A stretch of DNA of 64,000 nt. Origin: a bacterium (GTDB lineage: Bacteria > Bdellovibrionota > Bdellovibrionia > Bdellovibrionales > Bdellovibrionaceae). The notes below the pieces were generated by a model. That model saw only the letters and a program-made list of their open reading frames with translations, did not search any database and had not been told where the DNA came from. Where the stretch lies: the NCBI GenBank assembly GCA_019752925.1, contig JAIELP010000004.1:1-64000 (forward strand). The letters are read 5' to 3'. The position numbers and the translations under genes are program-made. Below, piece by piece: positions 35,215-43,090 of this stretch (position 1 is its first letter; every line of letters begins with the position of its first letter).

Positions 35215-35901
35215 TTAAACCCATATTGGTTCTATGCGTTTTGAGCGTATGGAATCAAGAATATTTTCTAAATTAAGATCTTCCAAAAACAGTTGGGATT
35301 TCCAGGATTCAAATTTATTGGGGTTGTGGAAGTCGCTGGAAGAAATATAGGCTAAGCCCGATTCATAAACTTCTTTTGAAAACTTAGATGCTGTCGCGCA
35401 TTCCCAGGCATCAAACAAATTTTTAAGTTGGTCGCGCTTGTCCCACAAATAAGTTGTTTTAAATTCGTAGGATTCTTCCCATAATGGATGTGCGGCAATC
35501 GAAAAATATTTTGAGTTGTCTTTTAAAAGTTGTTCAACACTTTTATTTGGATCAATAAAATCATCAACACCTAAAAATACGATGTGAGCTCCGCGCTGTT
35601 TAGACCACGAGTTTAATGTCACCTCTACGCCTGGTATTAAAAGCATATTATATTTTTGTTTGGCGCGAACAGCTTCTTTTTTTATAGTTTCCAGATATTC
35701 TGGCATATTTTTCAGGGAAAGACTTAAATTCAACTTATGAGTAACAAAACCTGTTAATGTCTGTGAGTCAGCCAGATGGTCTGTTATTGCAATGGCGCTA
35801 AACCCTTTTTCCCCATACAAATCCACAATGTCCGGAATACTTAATTTACCGTCACTGAAATTAGAGTGGATGTGTAAATCTATTAGATGGCGCTTGTTCA
35901 T
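35215..35901 (-). CDS. PHP-domain metal phosphoesterase
   Basis: 228 residues. PHP metal-ligand motifs appear in order: DLHIHSNFSDGK (~8-19), AITDHL (~38-43), IPGVEV (~89-94), IAAHP (~135-139), SSSDFH (~188-193). The family (YciV-like 3',5'-nucleoside bisphosphate or 5'-3' exonuclease enzymes, and histidinol phosphatases) hydrolyses phosphoesters with two or three metals. Which substrate is used cannot be decided. Stand-alone gene divergent from arginase. Confidence 0.85.
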   Translation of the reverse strand: MNKRHLIDLHIHSNFSDGKLSIPDIVDLYGEKGFSAIAITDHLADSQTLTGFVTHKLNLSLSLKNMPEYLETIKKEAVRAKQKYNMLLIPGVEVTLNSWSKQRGAHIVFLGVDDFIDPNKSVEQLLKDNSKYFSIAAHPLWEESYEFKTTYLWDKRDQLKNLFDAWECATASKFSKEVYESGLAYISSSDFHNPNKFESWKSQLFLEDLNLENILDSIRSKRIEPIWV

Positions 35902-36027
35902 AATTTAAATGCATTATGAATAAGATTTTGTAAACAAACACATCAAGATTAGGTCAAGAGGTGCCTATGCTTATCTTAACAGAATCATGACTTAGTATTT
36001 TACCATATTAATGTTCTACTTAACTTA

Positions 36028-36939
36028 ATGATAAAGAATTTATTTTCATTTATCGAAGCTCCTGTGTATCAAGGGCAGAAACATTTCGGTGCTTCTCTTG
36101 GCCCGTCGTTTATACGCCAATGTTTAATTGATCAGAATTATAATTTTAAAACCCATTCAGTGGTAGCAAGTCAGTGTAAGGTGTCGCCTTCATTTGAAAT
36201 TTACGAAGAGCTCAGTTACATAGTCGAACGTGAAGTTCGTCGTAAACAACCGGTATTTATTGCCGGAGGTGATCACTCCCTATCAATTGGCTCAGTACAG
36301 GGGGTTTTAAGAGCGGAGCCTGATGTAAAAGTTTTGTGGATAGATGCTCACGGCGATATCAACACAAAAATATCTTCTTTGACAGGCTCTATTCACGGAA
36401 TGCCGCTGGCCTACTTGATCGGTGAGGAAATTTTAAATGAAGAATGGTTCAGCGAATATCTTAAGCCAGAAAATTTAATCTATTTCGGTGTGCGTGATTT
36501 AGATAAAGCTGAAAAGTTATTTTTAGATAAAAAGAAAATTACTCACTACAGCTCCGATGACATACGTAAAGATCTAACACGGGTTATATATGAAATATGT
36601 GATCAATTTAAAAACAGTAAAATACATTTAAGTGCAGATGCAGATGCTTTTGATCCACTACTCGCACCTGCGACAGGAGTGCCTGTTGCAAACGGATTGT
36701 GTTACCAACAAGCAAGACAGCTGCTCAATGCTTTAGTCAAAAGTAGTGATATTATCAGTTACGAGTATGTGGAATTAAATCCGCAGTTATTCACAGCTAC
36801 ACAGGATGTATTCAGAGCAGCCCAGATAGGGATAGATTTATTTTCAGAAGTATTAAGACAACAAAAGGAGTCAGTTTATGGTAGCTATGATCGATTCAGT
36901 TATCCAGCAAAGTCAGATTTATTACACCAGAATTTCTAA
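36028..36939 (+). CDS. rocF: Arginase (ureohydrolase family)
   Basis: 303 residues, close to normal arginase length. Dimanganese ligands: GGDHS (H83), DAHGD (D106, H108, D110), SADADAFDP (D204, D206). The SIHGMPLAYL segment (121-130) after TKISSLTG is characteristic of arginases rather than agmatinases. It splits arginine into ornithine and urea in the cytosol. The last 62 bases overlap the next gene, whose ribosome site lies inside this coding region; that neighbour uses ornithine, which supports the assignment. Confidence 0.88.
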   Translation: MIKNLFSFIEAPVYQGQKHFGASLGPSFIRQCLIDQNYNFKTHSVVASQCKVSPSFEIYEELSYIVEREVRRKQPVFIAGGDHSLSIGSVQGVLRAEPDVKVLWIDAHGDINTKISSLTGSIHGMPLAYLIGEEILNEEWFSEYLKPENLIYFGVRDLDKAEKLFLDKKKITHYSSDDIRKDLTRVIYEICDQFKNSKIHLSADADAFDPLLAPATGVPVANGLCYQQARQLLNALVKSSDIISYEYVELNPQLFTATQDVFRAAQIGIDLFSEVLRQQKESVYGSYDRFSYPAKSDLLHQNF

Positions 36940-37711
36940 ATGGAAAAATAAAGTTGATTTTAAAATTCAGGCTGGCCCTTATGTTTTGCAAATGGCTCAA
37001 AGTAAAGAACAGGTATTACAGTGCTTTAAGCTTCGTTACGAAGTATTTTGCAAAGAGATGGCAGGCAGCACTAAGAAAAAAGGCCTAGACTACGATAAAT
37101 ACGATAACTTCTGTGACCATTTAATAATATTACATGAGCCGACTCAAAAAATTATCGGTACTTACCGCATGAACTTCTCTGAAACATCAGATATTTTTTA
37201 TACCGAGTCAGAATTTGAAATCACCAATTGGATAGCTGATCAAGCTAACCCATTTATTGAATTAGGCCGTGCTTGCATTCAGTCCGAGCACCGGCGTGGA
37301 ATAGTTATTTCTTTGTTGTGGAGAGGTATAGCTGAATATATGAAAATGATGGGAGCTGAAACTCTAGTCGGCTGTTCCAGTGTTAAAGTAACTGATGCGC
37401 GTTCTGCGGCGTTAGTATTTAAATACTTTGAAATGAATAATGCTTTGAGCTCTGAAATTTTTAATTCCCGTGAAAAATATCAGATGAAAGACTTGCTATT
37501 TTGGCTCATGGTGTTTGCAAAAGGTCTTTCTGAAAGTCAGATAGAAGAAGCTGAAGAAAAAATCCCTTCACTTTTAAAATCTTATATTAAAGCGGGCGCT
37601 AAGGTGGCCAGCTATCCGGCCTATGACCGCGACTTCAGATGTATTGATTTTGTAACCATTCTTAAGCGCTCTGAAATGGATCAAAAGCTCGTAAAAAAAT
37701 TCGGTGCTTAG
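36878..37711 (+). CDS. olsB: OlsB-like ornithine N-acyltransferase (GNAT-type)
   Basis: 277 residues. The ATG is preceded by AAGGAG within the arginase gene. Family landmarks: QCFKLRYEVFCKEM (~48-61), KIIGTYRMNFSE, FIELGRACIQSEHRRGIVISLLWRGIAEYM (~128-157), ETLVGCSSVK. These match the OlsB / hemolysin-like acyltransferase family, which moves a 3-hydroxyacyl group from ACP onto ornithine, the first step of ornithine-lipid synthesis. Lysine or other amine lipids are an alternative. It overlaps the convergent hydrolase gene by four bases at the stop codons. Confidence 0.82.
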   Translation: MVAMIDSVIQQSQIYYTRISKWKNKVDFKIQAGPYVLQMAQSKEQVLQCFKLRYEVFCKEMAGSTKKKGLDYDKYDNFCDHLIILHEPTQKIIGTYRMNFSETSDIFYTESEFEITNWIADQANPFIELGRACIQSEHRRGIVISLLWRGIAEYMKMMGAETLVGCSSVKVTDARSAALVFKYFEMNNALSSEIFNSREKYQMKDLLFWLMVFAKGLSESQIEEAEEKIPSLLKSYIKAGAKVASYPAYDRDFRCIDFVTILKRSEMDQKLVKKFGA

Positions 37712-38460
37712 ATGTGCTTCCTGATTTGATCAATAACCCATGGGGCGTCGTCTAAAGGGAGATCATGTCCGGCGTGAGAGTTATATTCTATCGGGCAAGC
37801 CCAGGTTTCGGCTATAGCTTTACTACAATGGTAACTTACTAAACGATCTTTTTGAGAGGTCAGAATCAGGTTTTTACTTTTTGGAACATTATTAAAATCT
37901 ACTTGAGATGTCAGTTTTAATTGTTGAATAAAATTATTAAGACTGACCGGATGACTATTCTGAAATTCAGAGTAATCTTTTACAAGTGGTAGCCAGTTTT
38001 CAGTTCTGTTCGATGTAGCACTTAAAATAAATTTTTCTATTGCAGACGGATTAAAAATAGCTAAGTTTTTAAGAATTCCTGCGTATTGGGTCGGATTTAA
38101 CCTTTTGTAAAAAGGGCTAAGTGATGAACTCGAGTTGATCAGAACTAAATGACTTACTTCACTTGGGTAAAGCTGAGCCCATTTGGTCGCCAGCATGCCG
38201 CCTAAAGAAATTCCAATAATGCCGAAATTTTTAAAATCGGAAGGCAATTGCTTTTTTAAATCTATCAAGGCTTGTTCGATATTTTCCGGAGTAAGTTGGT
38301 CTGCCAAGTAGCCATTTCCTGCAAGCTCAACGCACTCGACAGATTTTAAATTTAAATCTTTTTTTAATTTCTCCGGAAAGTTTCCCCAATGATACTTACT
38401 GCGTATTAGTCCGCGTATAAGCACCCAGTTTTCGGTTTGTTGCTTAGTAGCGGATGTCAT
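37708..38460 (-). CDS. BioH-like alpha/beta hydrolase
   Basis: 250 residues. The triad is visible: GISLGG (S85), SQKDRLV (D205), AGHDLPLDD (H232). The length and the helical lid (~115-185) fit BioH / carboxylesterase-type hydrolases; BioH frees pimeloyl-ACP methyl ester for biotin synthesis. No other bio gene is nearby, so biotin function is only possible. The start overlaps the upstream peptidase gene by 17 bases. Confidence 0.78.
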   Translation of the reverse strand: MTSATKQQTENWVLIRGLIRSKYHWGNFPEKLKKDLNLKSVECVELAGNGYLADQLTPENIEQALIDLKKQLPSDFKNFGIIGISLGGMLATKWAQLYPSEVSHLVLINSSSSLSPFYKRLNPTQYAGILKNLAIFNPSAIEKFILSATSNRTENWLPLVKDYSEFQNSHPVSLNNFIQQLKLTSQVDFNNVPKSKNLILTSQKDRLVSYHCSKAIAETWACPIEYNSHAGHDLPLDDAPWVIDQIRKHI

Positions 38461-39436
38461 AATACTGCTCCAGAGCTTTTTGTTTTACAATATCCGTGCG
38501 GGCAATTTCAGGGTTAGTCCAAACATGATTAGATACCAGACTATGCAAAACAAAATCAAAAAACGGACGGTGGCGGCGCATGGTACGGTTCTGGCGGTGT
38601 TCTTTAATCGGATTGAATAGGCCGGTTTTAGAAAATAGTTGAAGTGGATTTTTTTTAACCCAGATCCATGAACCCATTTCAAGTGTAAGTGGGAGGTAAA
38701 TTTGATTTTCTTTTTTTAAATTTAAGTAACAATAGTCCCAGAGATCACCGTGAGTTAAATAGTTTTTACTTTGTGCTTCGATTTTATAAATATGGTAAGG
38801 ATGGCTTTTTTTATAAAGCTCAAAAAATAAATACAGTTCATTGATCTGTGTAAATGTTTTTTTACTGTTCGCAAAAGGAAACCACAGCTGATCTTTAAAG
38901 CCAAAACCAGAATGCACATCTAGCGAAATCAGGCAGTTAGATTTACTCAATATATCTTTAACTGTATCAATAACAAAAGTTGTTTCAGTTTGGATGGAGT
39001 GGCCCCTGAACCAAGGCAGTTTGTTACTATAGTGGTGCCCACCCAATAAAAAAGGTGCAGGATCAGTGGCTTCTATATCTGCATTACGCATTAAATCTAC
39101 ACCGTTTCCATTAGAGCGTGTTGATTCAAAATAACCAACCGGATTAACCAGAGGAATAAAAACAATTTGAATTTTAGAGAGCATCTCTTTTAGAGTTTGA
39201 TCCCAGGCCAAGCGCTGTTGAAAGCTATTAAGCAGCGACAAGGTTAATTGAGCGCCAATACGCTCAAGACCATGAACACCGCCGGTAATTAACAATGTGG
39301 GGGCCTGTGGATTTCCGTAATGAATTGAAACCAAAGGATACTTTTGGTTTTTATAAGTAATTTGATGTGGAATTTTGATTTCGGCGAAATCTTTGTAGGA
39401 CGGATAGTTCTGAATGAAGCTTTCTAAATTATACAC
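38444..39436 (-). CDS. M14-like zinc carboxypeptidase
   Basis: 330 residues from a GTG at 39436; the frame continues upstream to a TTG at 39496 through a perfect palindrome, so the longer start is less likely. Zinc and catalytic motifs of the M14 fold: GGVHGLE (H55, E58), NPVGYFESTRSN with VDLMRN, SLDVHSGFG (H175), and LTLEMGSW (E253). Such enzymes cleave C-terminal amino acids or remove peptides from cell wall, and this class lacks a signal peptide here, suggesting a cytosolic role. Coupled to the downstream hydrolase by a 17-base overlap. Confidence 0.78.
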   Translation of the reverse strand: MYNLESFIQNYPSYKDFAEIKIPHQITYKNQKYPLVSIHYGNPQAPTLLITGGVHGLERIGAQLTLSLLNSFQQRLAWDQTLKEMLSKIQIVFIPLVNPVGYFESTRSNGNGVDLMRNADIEATDPAPFLLGGHHYSNKLPWFRGHSIQTETTFVIDTVKDILSKSNCLISLDVHSGFGFKDQLWFPFANSKKTFTQINELYLFFELYKKSHPYHIYKIEAQSKNYLTHGDLWDYCYLNLKKENQIYLPLTLEMGSWIWVKKNPLQLFSKTGLFNPIKEHRQNRTMRRHRPFFDFVLHSLVSNHVWTNPEIARTDIVKQKALEQYYDIRY

Positions 39437-39462
39437 ACAAATAAGATAACAGAGTTTAAGCA

Positions 39463-39489
39463 GGAGTTTAACTTTTAAAGTTAAACTCC
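39463..39489. repeat. 27-base perfect palindrome
   Basis: GGAGTTTAACTTT (39463-39475) and AAAGTTAAACTCC (39477-39489) are perfectly complementary around one base. It lies just after the stop of the small secreted gene at 39504 and would form a stable hairpin, but there is no T-run, so classic termination is not supported. It may protect or stop the upstream transcript. Confidence 0.6.
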
Positions 39490-39503
39490 GACTCAAGTTT
39501 GAA

Positions 39504-39821
39504 TTATTCTAATACTAAAGTGCCCCAGGCTTTTTTCACTATAACACCAGAGAATTCATCACCTGGGTTATATGTGCAGTCGTGTCCATTTGAAAGTCCA
39601 ACTTCAATACCTTCAGTTAAAACTTCGTTTAAGTCTAAAGGACAAACGCGGCTTTCATTATAAAGCTTAATAGTTTCAGGTGTTACTGTAACAGTACAAC
39701 CCATCATCATATCGCGGCTTTTAATATCTTTAACGGTTGCGATGATTTGCGCCTCACCTAAGCAGTTGGCGTTAGCTGAAGACATAGCAGCTAAAGTTAA
39801 AATAGTTAAAAATGTTTTCAT
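39504..39821 (-). CDS. Small secreted protein, unknown function
   Basis: 105 residues from the ATG at 39821, which has AAGGAG eight bases upstream; the longer open frame overlaps the next gene and lacks a signal. Signal peptide ends ANA. The short mature part has four Cys (NCLGE, GCTVT, VCPLD, DCTYN), probably two disulfides, and a C-terminal beta segment (SGVIVKKAWGTLVLE). No family recognised. First of four co-oriented small exported proteins (39504-41470). Confidence 0.7.
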   Translation of the reverse strand: MKTFLTILTLAAMSSANANCLGEAQIIATVKDIKSRDMMMGCTVTVTPETIKLYNESRVCPLDLNEVLTEGIEVGLSNGHDCTYNPGDEFSGVIVKKAWGTLVLE

Positions 39822-39846
39822 AATAGGAACTCCTTGGTCTTTTAAG

Positions 39847-40197
39847 TTATTGGCAAACAACTTTAGTAACGTGGTAAACGCCCCAGTTTTGAGTACTGTG
39901 GTCGTAATTATCTGAATAAGATGAGTATACAGTAACTGGATATTCATCAAACTGATACTGATCTACGCCTTGGCGTACCATGATTTCAGTTACGTAATTA
40001 AAATCGATAATGCCTTGGTCAACTTTGATCGGAGATTCCAGACTTGAGAGCTGGATAATAACACCATTAACACCACAATTTCCAATGATGGCTTTTTCGA
40101 TAGCTTCTTGATGGCGCAAATCATAGGCTGAAAATTTTATGGCTGCAGATGAGATTTGAGACAATAACAACAAGAATACAACAGAAAGTGTTTTCAT
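39847..40197 (-). CDS. Small secreted protein, paralogue of 41114-41470
   Basis: 116 residues; AAGGAT before the ATG. Signal peptide ends SSAA. The mature part shares an ordered set of motifs with the protein at 41114-41470: RHQ-x2-I, CG, VDxGI, YVT, FDxY, TVxSxY, YDH, WGxY and a Cys near the end. The two Cys may pair. Function unknown; cofactor motifs are absent. Confidence 0.75.
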   Translation of the reverse strand: MKTLSVVFLLLLSQISSAAIKFSAYDLRHQEAIEKAIIGNCGVNGVIIQLSSLESPIKVDQGIIDFNYVTEIMVRQGVDQYQFDEYPVTVYSSYSDNYDHSTQNWGVYHVTKVVCQ

Positions 40198-40331
40198 TTT
40201 TAATCCTTTTGTTTGATTTCGAAAATATGTATAACAGAAATTGGGCAGAAGAGTGTTAGACTTAGGTTAATTTTTAATGTTTCTGTAAAATTAACAAGCT
40301 GAAACAAATTTCGTAACTCTCTTAAGGGTGA

Positions 40332-40877
40332 TTAATCCCGTATAGTTAAACCTTGAAATGGTTCTAAAACCTGCATGAGTTCGTTAAATCCTAAATAAGA
40401 TTCGTAACTTACAGTTTTGCCGGATTCAATATGGAGGCGGTTAACTTTAAGGCTAACTTCAACCTGAGCTGCGTAGGCTATTTCACACACAGATAGGCTG
40501 TTATCACGTATCACTAACATTGACTGGTCTACTGCATTTGTAGCTGTATAGGCTTGGTTTTCAACAACATTACTTGTGTAGGTTTTAACACCGCAGTAAT
40601 CGATGTTAACTAAGGTCATTTTGTACTCAGTGTTCACAACAGGAATCGGCATAGCTTTGCAAGAAATCATGCCTGGGCGTTGTGGGCAGATGTCGTTATA
40701 AATGCGTAATGTAGCTTTTTCGCCTTTAAATGTGAAGTTGATCAGGGTTCTGAAGTTGAAGAGTTCTTTATCTAAGTTTGACTGAACCAGCTCAAATTGG
40801 CTTGATGGAAATGGGCGCGCGGCCTGAGCTTTGTAAGTTAAAGTTAATAACGATAATAAAACGATTACGAATTTCAT
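40332..40877 (-). CDS. Secreted protein, unknown function
   Basis: 181 residues; AGAGGA before the ATG. Signal peptide ends AQA, giving a mature start near ARPFPSS. Four Cys (DICPQ, SCKAM, DYCGV, SVCEI) and alternating polar strands suggest a disulfide-stabilised beta domain. It lies between the two paralogous genes and shares their orientation, but not their sequence motifs. Confidence 0.7.
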   Translation of the reverse strand: MKFVIVLLSLLTLTYKAQAARPFPSSQFELVQSNLDKELFNFRTLINFTFKGEKATLRIYNDICPQRPGMISCKAMPIPVVNTEYKMTLVNIDYCGVKTYTSNVVENQAYTATNAVDQSMLVIRDNSLSVCEIAYAAQVEVSLKVNRLHIESGKTVSYESYLGFNELMQVLEPFQGLTIRD

Positions 40878-41052
40878 AAATTCCTCTTTGTTATTTAAAC
40901 AATGGCTATGAAATATTGAAGATCAGCCCCTAAAGCCACCTCAAAACTGACTTTTTTAGTAAACTGGGTAGAATTTATCCCATCAGTTCCAAAGCGGAAT
41001 CGGCTATATTGCTTATAAAAAATAGTGGTTTCGTTTTGGATCCTGCGAGGGC

Positions 41053-41078
41053 AAAAAAAAAGCCCGCTGGGTGCGGGC
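41053..41078 (-). terminator. Rho-independent terminator after 41114-41470
   Basis: On the minus strand GCCCGC-accca-GCGGGC (41078 down to 41062) is followed by nine T. It lies 36 bases after the stop codon. It overlaps a 72-codon open frame, which is therefore unlikely to be a gene. Confidence 0.92.
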
Positions 41079-41113
41079 CTAAGAGTGCAAATTGTGTTTA
41101 AAAACAGAAGCAA

Positions 41114-41470
41114 TTATTTCATTACGCAAGTAACTGAAGTAGCAAAATATGCACCCCAGTCTTGAGCATTGTGGTCGTACATATCAGCATATTCAGATAA
41201 TACTGTGATTTCATACTGATCAAAAATGTTTTGATCCATACGTTGTGAGCCAGATAATACCGTTACGTATTTGATATCTTGAATTCCGTTATCCACGTTT
41301 ACGATTTCCTCAGTTTGTGCAACCTGAGTTAAGTCACGCATGTAGCCGCATTGTTGTTCGATAGCAGCAGTTATTACAGCTTGGTGGCGAGGATTGTTTT
41401 GTGAGTTGCTGATTTGTGCGAACACAGTTTGAGAAGCCAATAAAGAAACGATAACCAATAGATTTTTCAT
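41114..41470 (-). CDS. Small secreted protein, paralogue of 39847-40197
   Basis: 118 residues; AAGGAG before the ATG. Signal peptide ends VFA. The mature motif order (RHQ, QQCG, VDNGI, KYVTV, FDQYEITV, YDHNAQDWGAY, VTCVMK) parallels the protein at 39847-40197, so the two arose by local duplication. It has its own strong terminator, so it is expressed separately from the copy 0.9 kb away. Confidence 0.75.
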   Translation of the reverse strand: MKNLLVIVSLLASQTVFAQISNSQNNPRHQAVITAAIEQQCGYMRDLTQVAQTEEIVNVDNGIQDIKYVTVLSGSQRMDQNIFDQYEITVLSEYADMYDHNAQDWGAYFATSVTCVMK

Positions 41471-41561
41471 AAATATCTCCTTTGATAGTTATTTGAGAGC
41501 CCACTAACTACCATAGAAAATATTTAATTTGTGTTAATATTACGTTAAGAATGCACTAGAG

Positions 41562-42965
41562 CTACATATCTAGTTCGGGCTCGTTGGATTTGAGGCCTTT
41601 TTTCTTCATTTTTTCCACCAAAGTGGTGCGGTTTAAGCGAAGCAAAAGGGCCGCCTGGTTTTTATTCCAGCCGGTTTTTTCAAGAGCCTTTAAAATCAGT
41701 GCATTTTCAAATTGATCTACAGCTGAGTTAAAATCTAAACCTGACTCCGGAATATCTACAGATCCGGTTTCTGCAAAACTAGCAGCAGTTGATCTGTACT
41801 TGGGAGGGAGATCACTTACTTCAACAGAGCCAGCACCTTTTAAAATACTTAATCTTTCAATTAAGTTTTCAAGTTCGCGGATATTACCCGGCCAAGAGTA
41901 ATTCATTAAGCATTTAAGTGAGTCTTGTGAAAAACCAGTAAGAGCTTTAGTTTTATTTTTATTGAACAAGTTCATAAAGTGATTCAATAAAATAGGGATA
42001 TCTGTTTTTCTTTCACGTAATGCCGGGATTTGAATAGGAATTACGTTTAAACGGTAATAAAGATCTTCTCTGAATCTTCCGTCTTTTACGGCTTTTTCGA
42101 GATCAACGTTGGTGGCTGTAATTACACGAACATTAACTTGAACGGATTTTGTAGATCCTACCGGTTCGAAAACTCTTTCTTGCAACGCTCTTAAGATTTT
42201 AACTTGCATGCTTGGATCTAAATCGCCGATTTCATCTAAAAATAATGTACCTTCGTCAGCCATTTCAAAACGACCGATTCGGTTTGAGATCGCACCAGTG
42301 AAGGCGCCTTTTACGTGACCGAACAATTCACTCTCTAATAATTCACCAGGGATTGCACCGCAGTTAATTGCGACAAATGGGCCTTTTGCTCTATCAGAGT
42401 TATAATGAATAGCGCGTGCGATAAGTTCTTTACCTGTGCCGGATTCGCCCATCACTAAAACGGTTGAATCTGAATTTGCAACTCTTTCAACTAATGAAAG
42501 GCAGCTTTTGATGCCTTCACTTTCGCCGATGATCTGGTTAAATTGATAACGTGTACCTAATTCACTTCGAAGCTGTTTGTTTTCTTGTTCAAGAGTTTTA
42601 TGAGCTAAGGCTTTATCTAATAAGCTCATCAATTCTTCTACATTGAAAGGTTTTGTTAAAAAGTGATAAGCACCTTTTTGCGTTGCTTGCACTGCTGTAT
42701 CAATAGATGCAAAACCCGTTAAAACGATGACTTGAGTGTTCGGTGAGATACCTTTAATTTCCGAAATTAAGTCCAAACCATTTCCATCCGGCAAATTCAT
42801 GTCGATGATGGCGATATCAAAAGGTTTGTCGGGAGTCATAAAGCTACGGGCTTCATCCAATCTTTGGGCGGTCACTACTTGGTAGCCTTTTCTATCTAAT
42901 AATCTAAATAGGGCTGTTCTCAGTGTTGACTCATCGTCCAAAATCAATACTCGTGTAGGCTTCAT
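41562..42965 (-). CDS. NtrC-family sigma-54 response regulator
   Basis: 467 residues from ATG 42965, preceded by GGAAGGAAGG; the open frame begins further upstream. Receiver domain with acidic pair D10/D11, phosphoacceptor D55 (IIDMNLPDG), T83 and K105 (LTKPF). AAA+ domain with Walker A GESGTGKE, GAFTGA loop for sigma-54 contact, and LDEIGDL Walker B. C-terminal Fis-type helix-turn-helix (NKNQAALLLRLNRTTLVEKMK). It activates sigma-54 promoters. The partner is probably the adjacent kinase, 125 bases upstream of this start. Confidence 0.93.
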   Translation of the reverse strand: MKPTRVLILDDESTLRTALFRLLDRKGYQVVTAQRLDEARSFMTPDKPFDIAIIDMNLPDGNGLDLISEIKGISPNTQVIVLTGFASIDTAVQATQKGAYHFLTKPFNVEELMSLLDKALAHKTLEQENKQLRSELGTRYQFNQIIGESEGIKSCLSLVERVANSDSTVLVMGESGTGKELIARAIHYNSDRAKGPFVAINCGAIPGELLESELFGHVKGAFTGAISNRIGRFEMADEGTLFLDEIGDLDPSMQVKILRALQERVFEPVGSTKSVQVNVRVITATNVDLEKAVKDGRFREDLYYRLNVIPIQIPALRERKTDIPILLNHFMNLFNKNKTKALTGFSQDSLKCLMNYSWPGNIRELENLIERLSILKGAGSVEVSDLPPKYRSTAASFAETGSVDIPESGLDFNSAVDQFENALILKALEKTGWNKNQAALLLRLNRTTLVEKMKKKGLKSNEPELDM

Positions 42966-43090
42966 GAACCTTCCTTCCATGGTAAGTTCTAATACATTTG
43001 ATCTAGAACTAGAGTAATCCAATTTTTGACGGAGGTGTCAAAAAATCTGCATGATATAGACGATTTCAGGACGTACGTAGGTTAAAAAAT

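Noticed and set aside
40895-41113. 72-codon minus-strand frame
   Set aside because: It spans the strong terminator at 41053-41078 and has no ribosome site or recognisable protein pattern.
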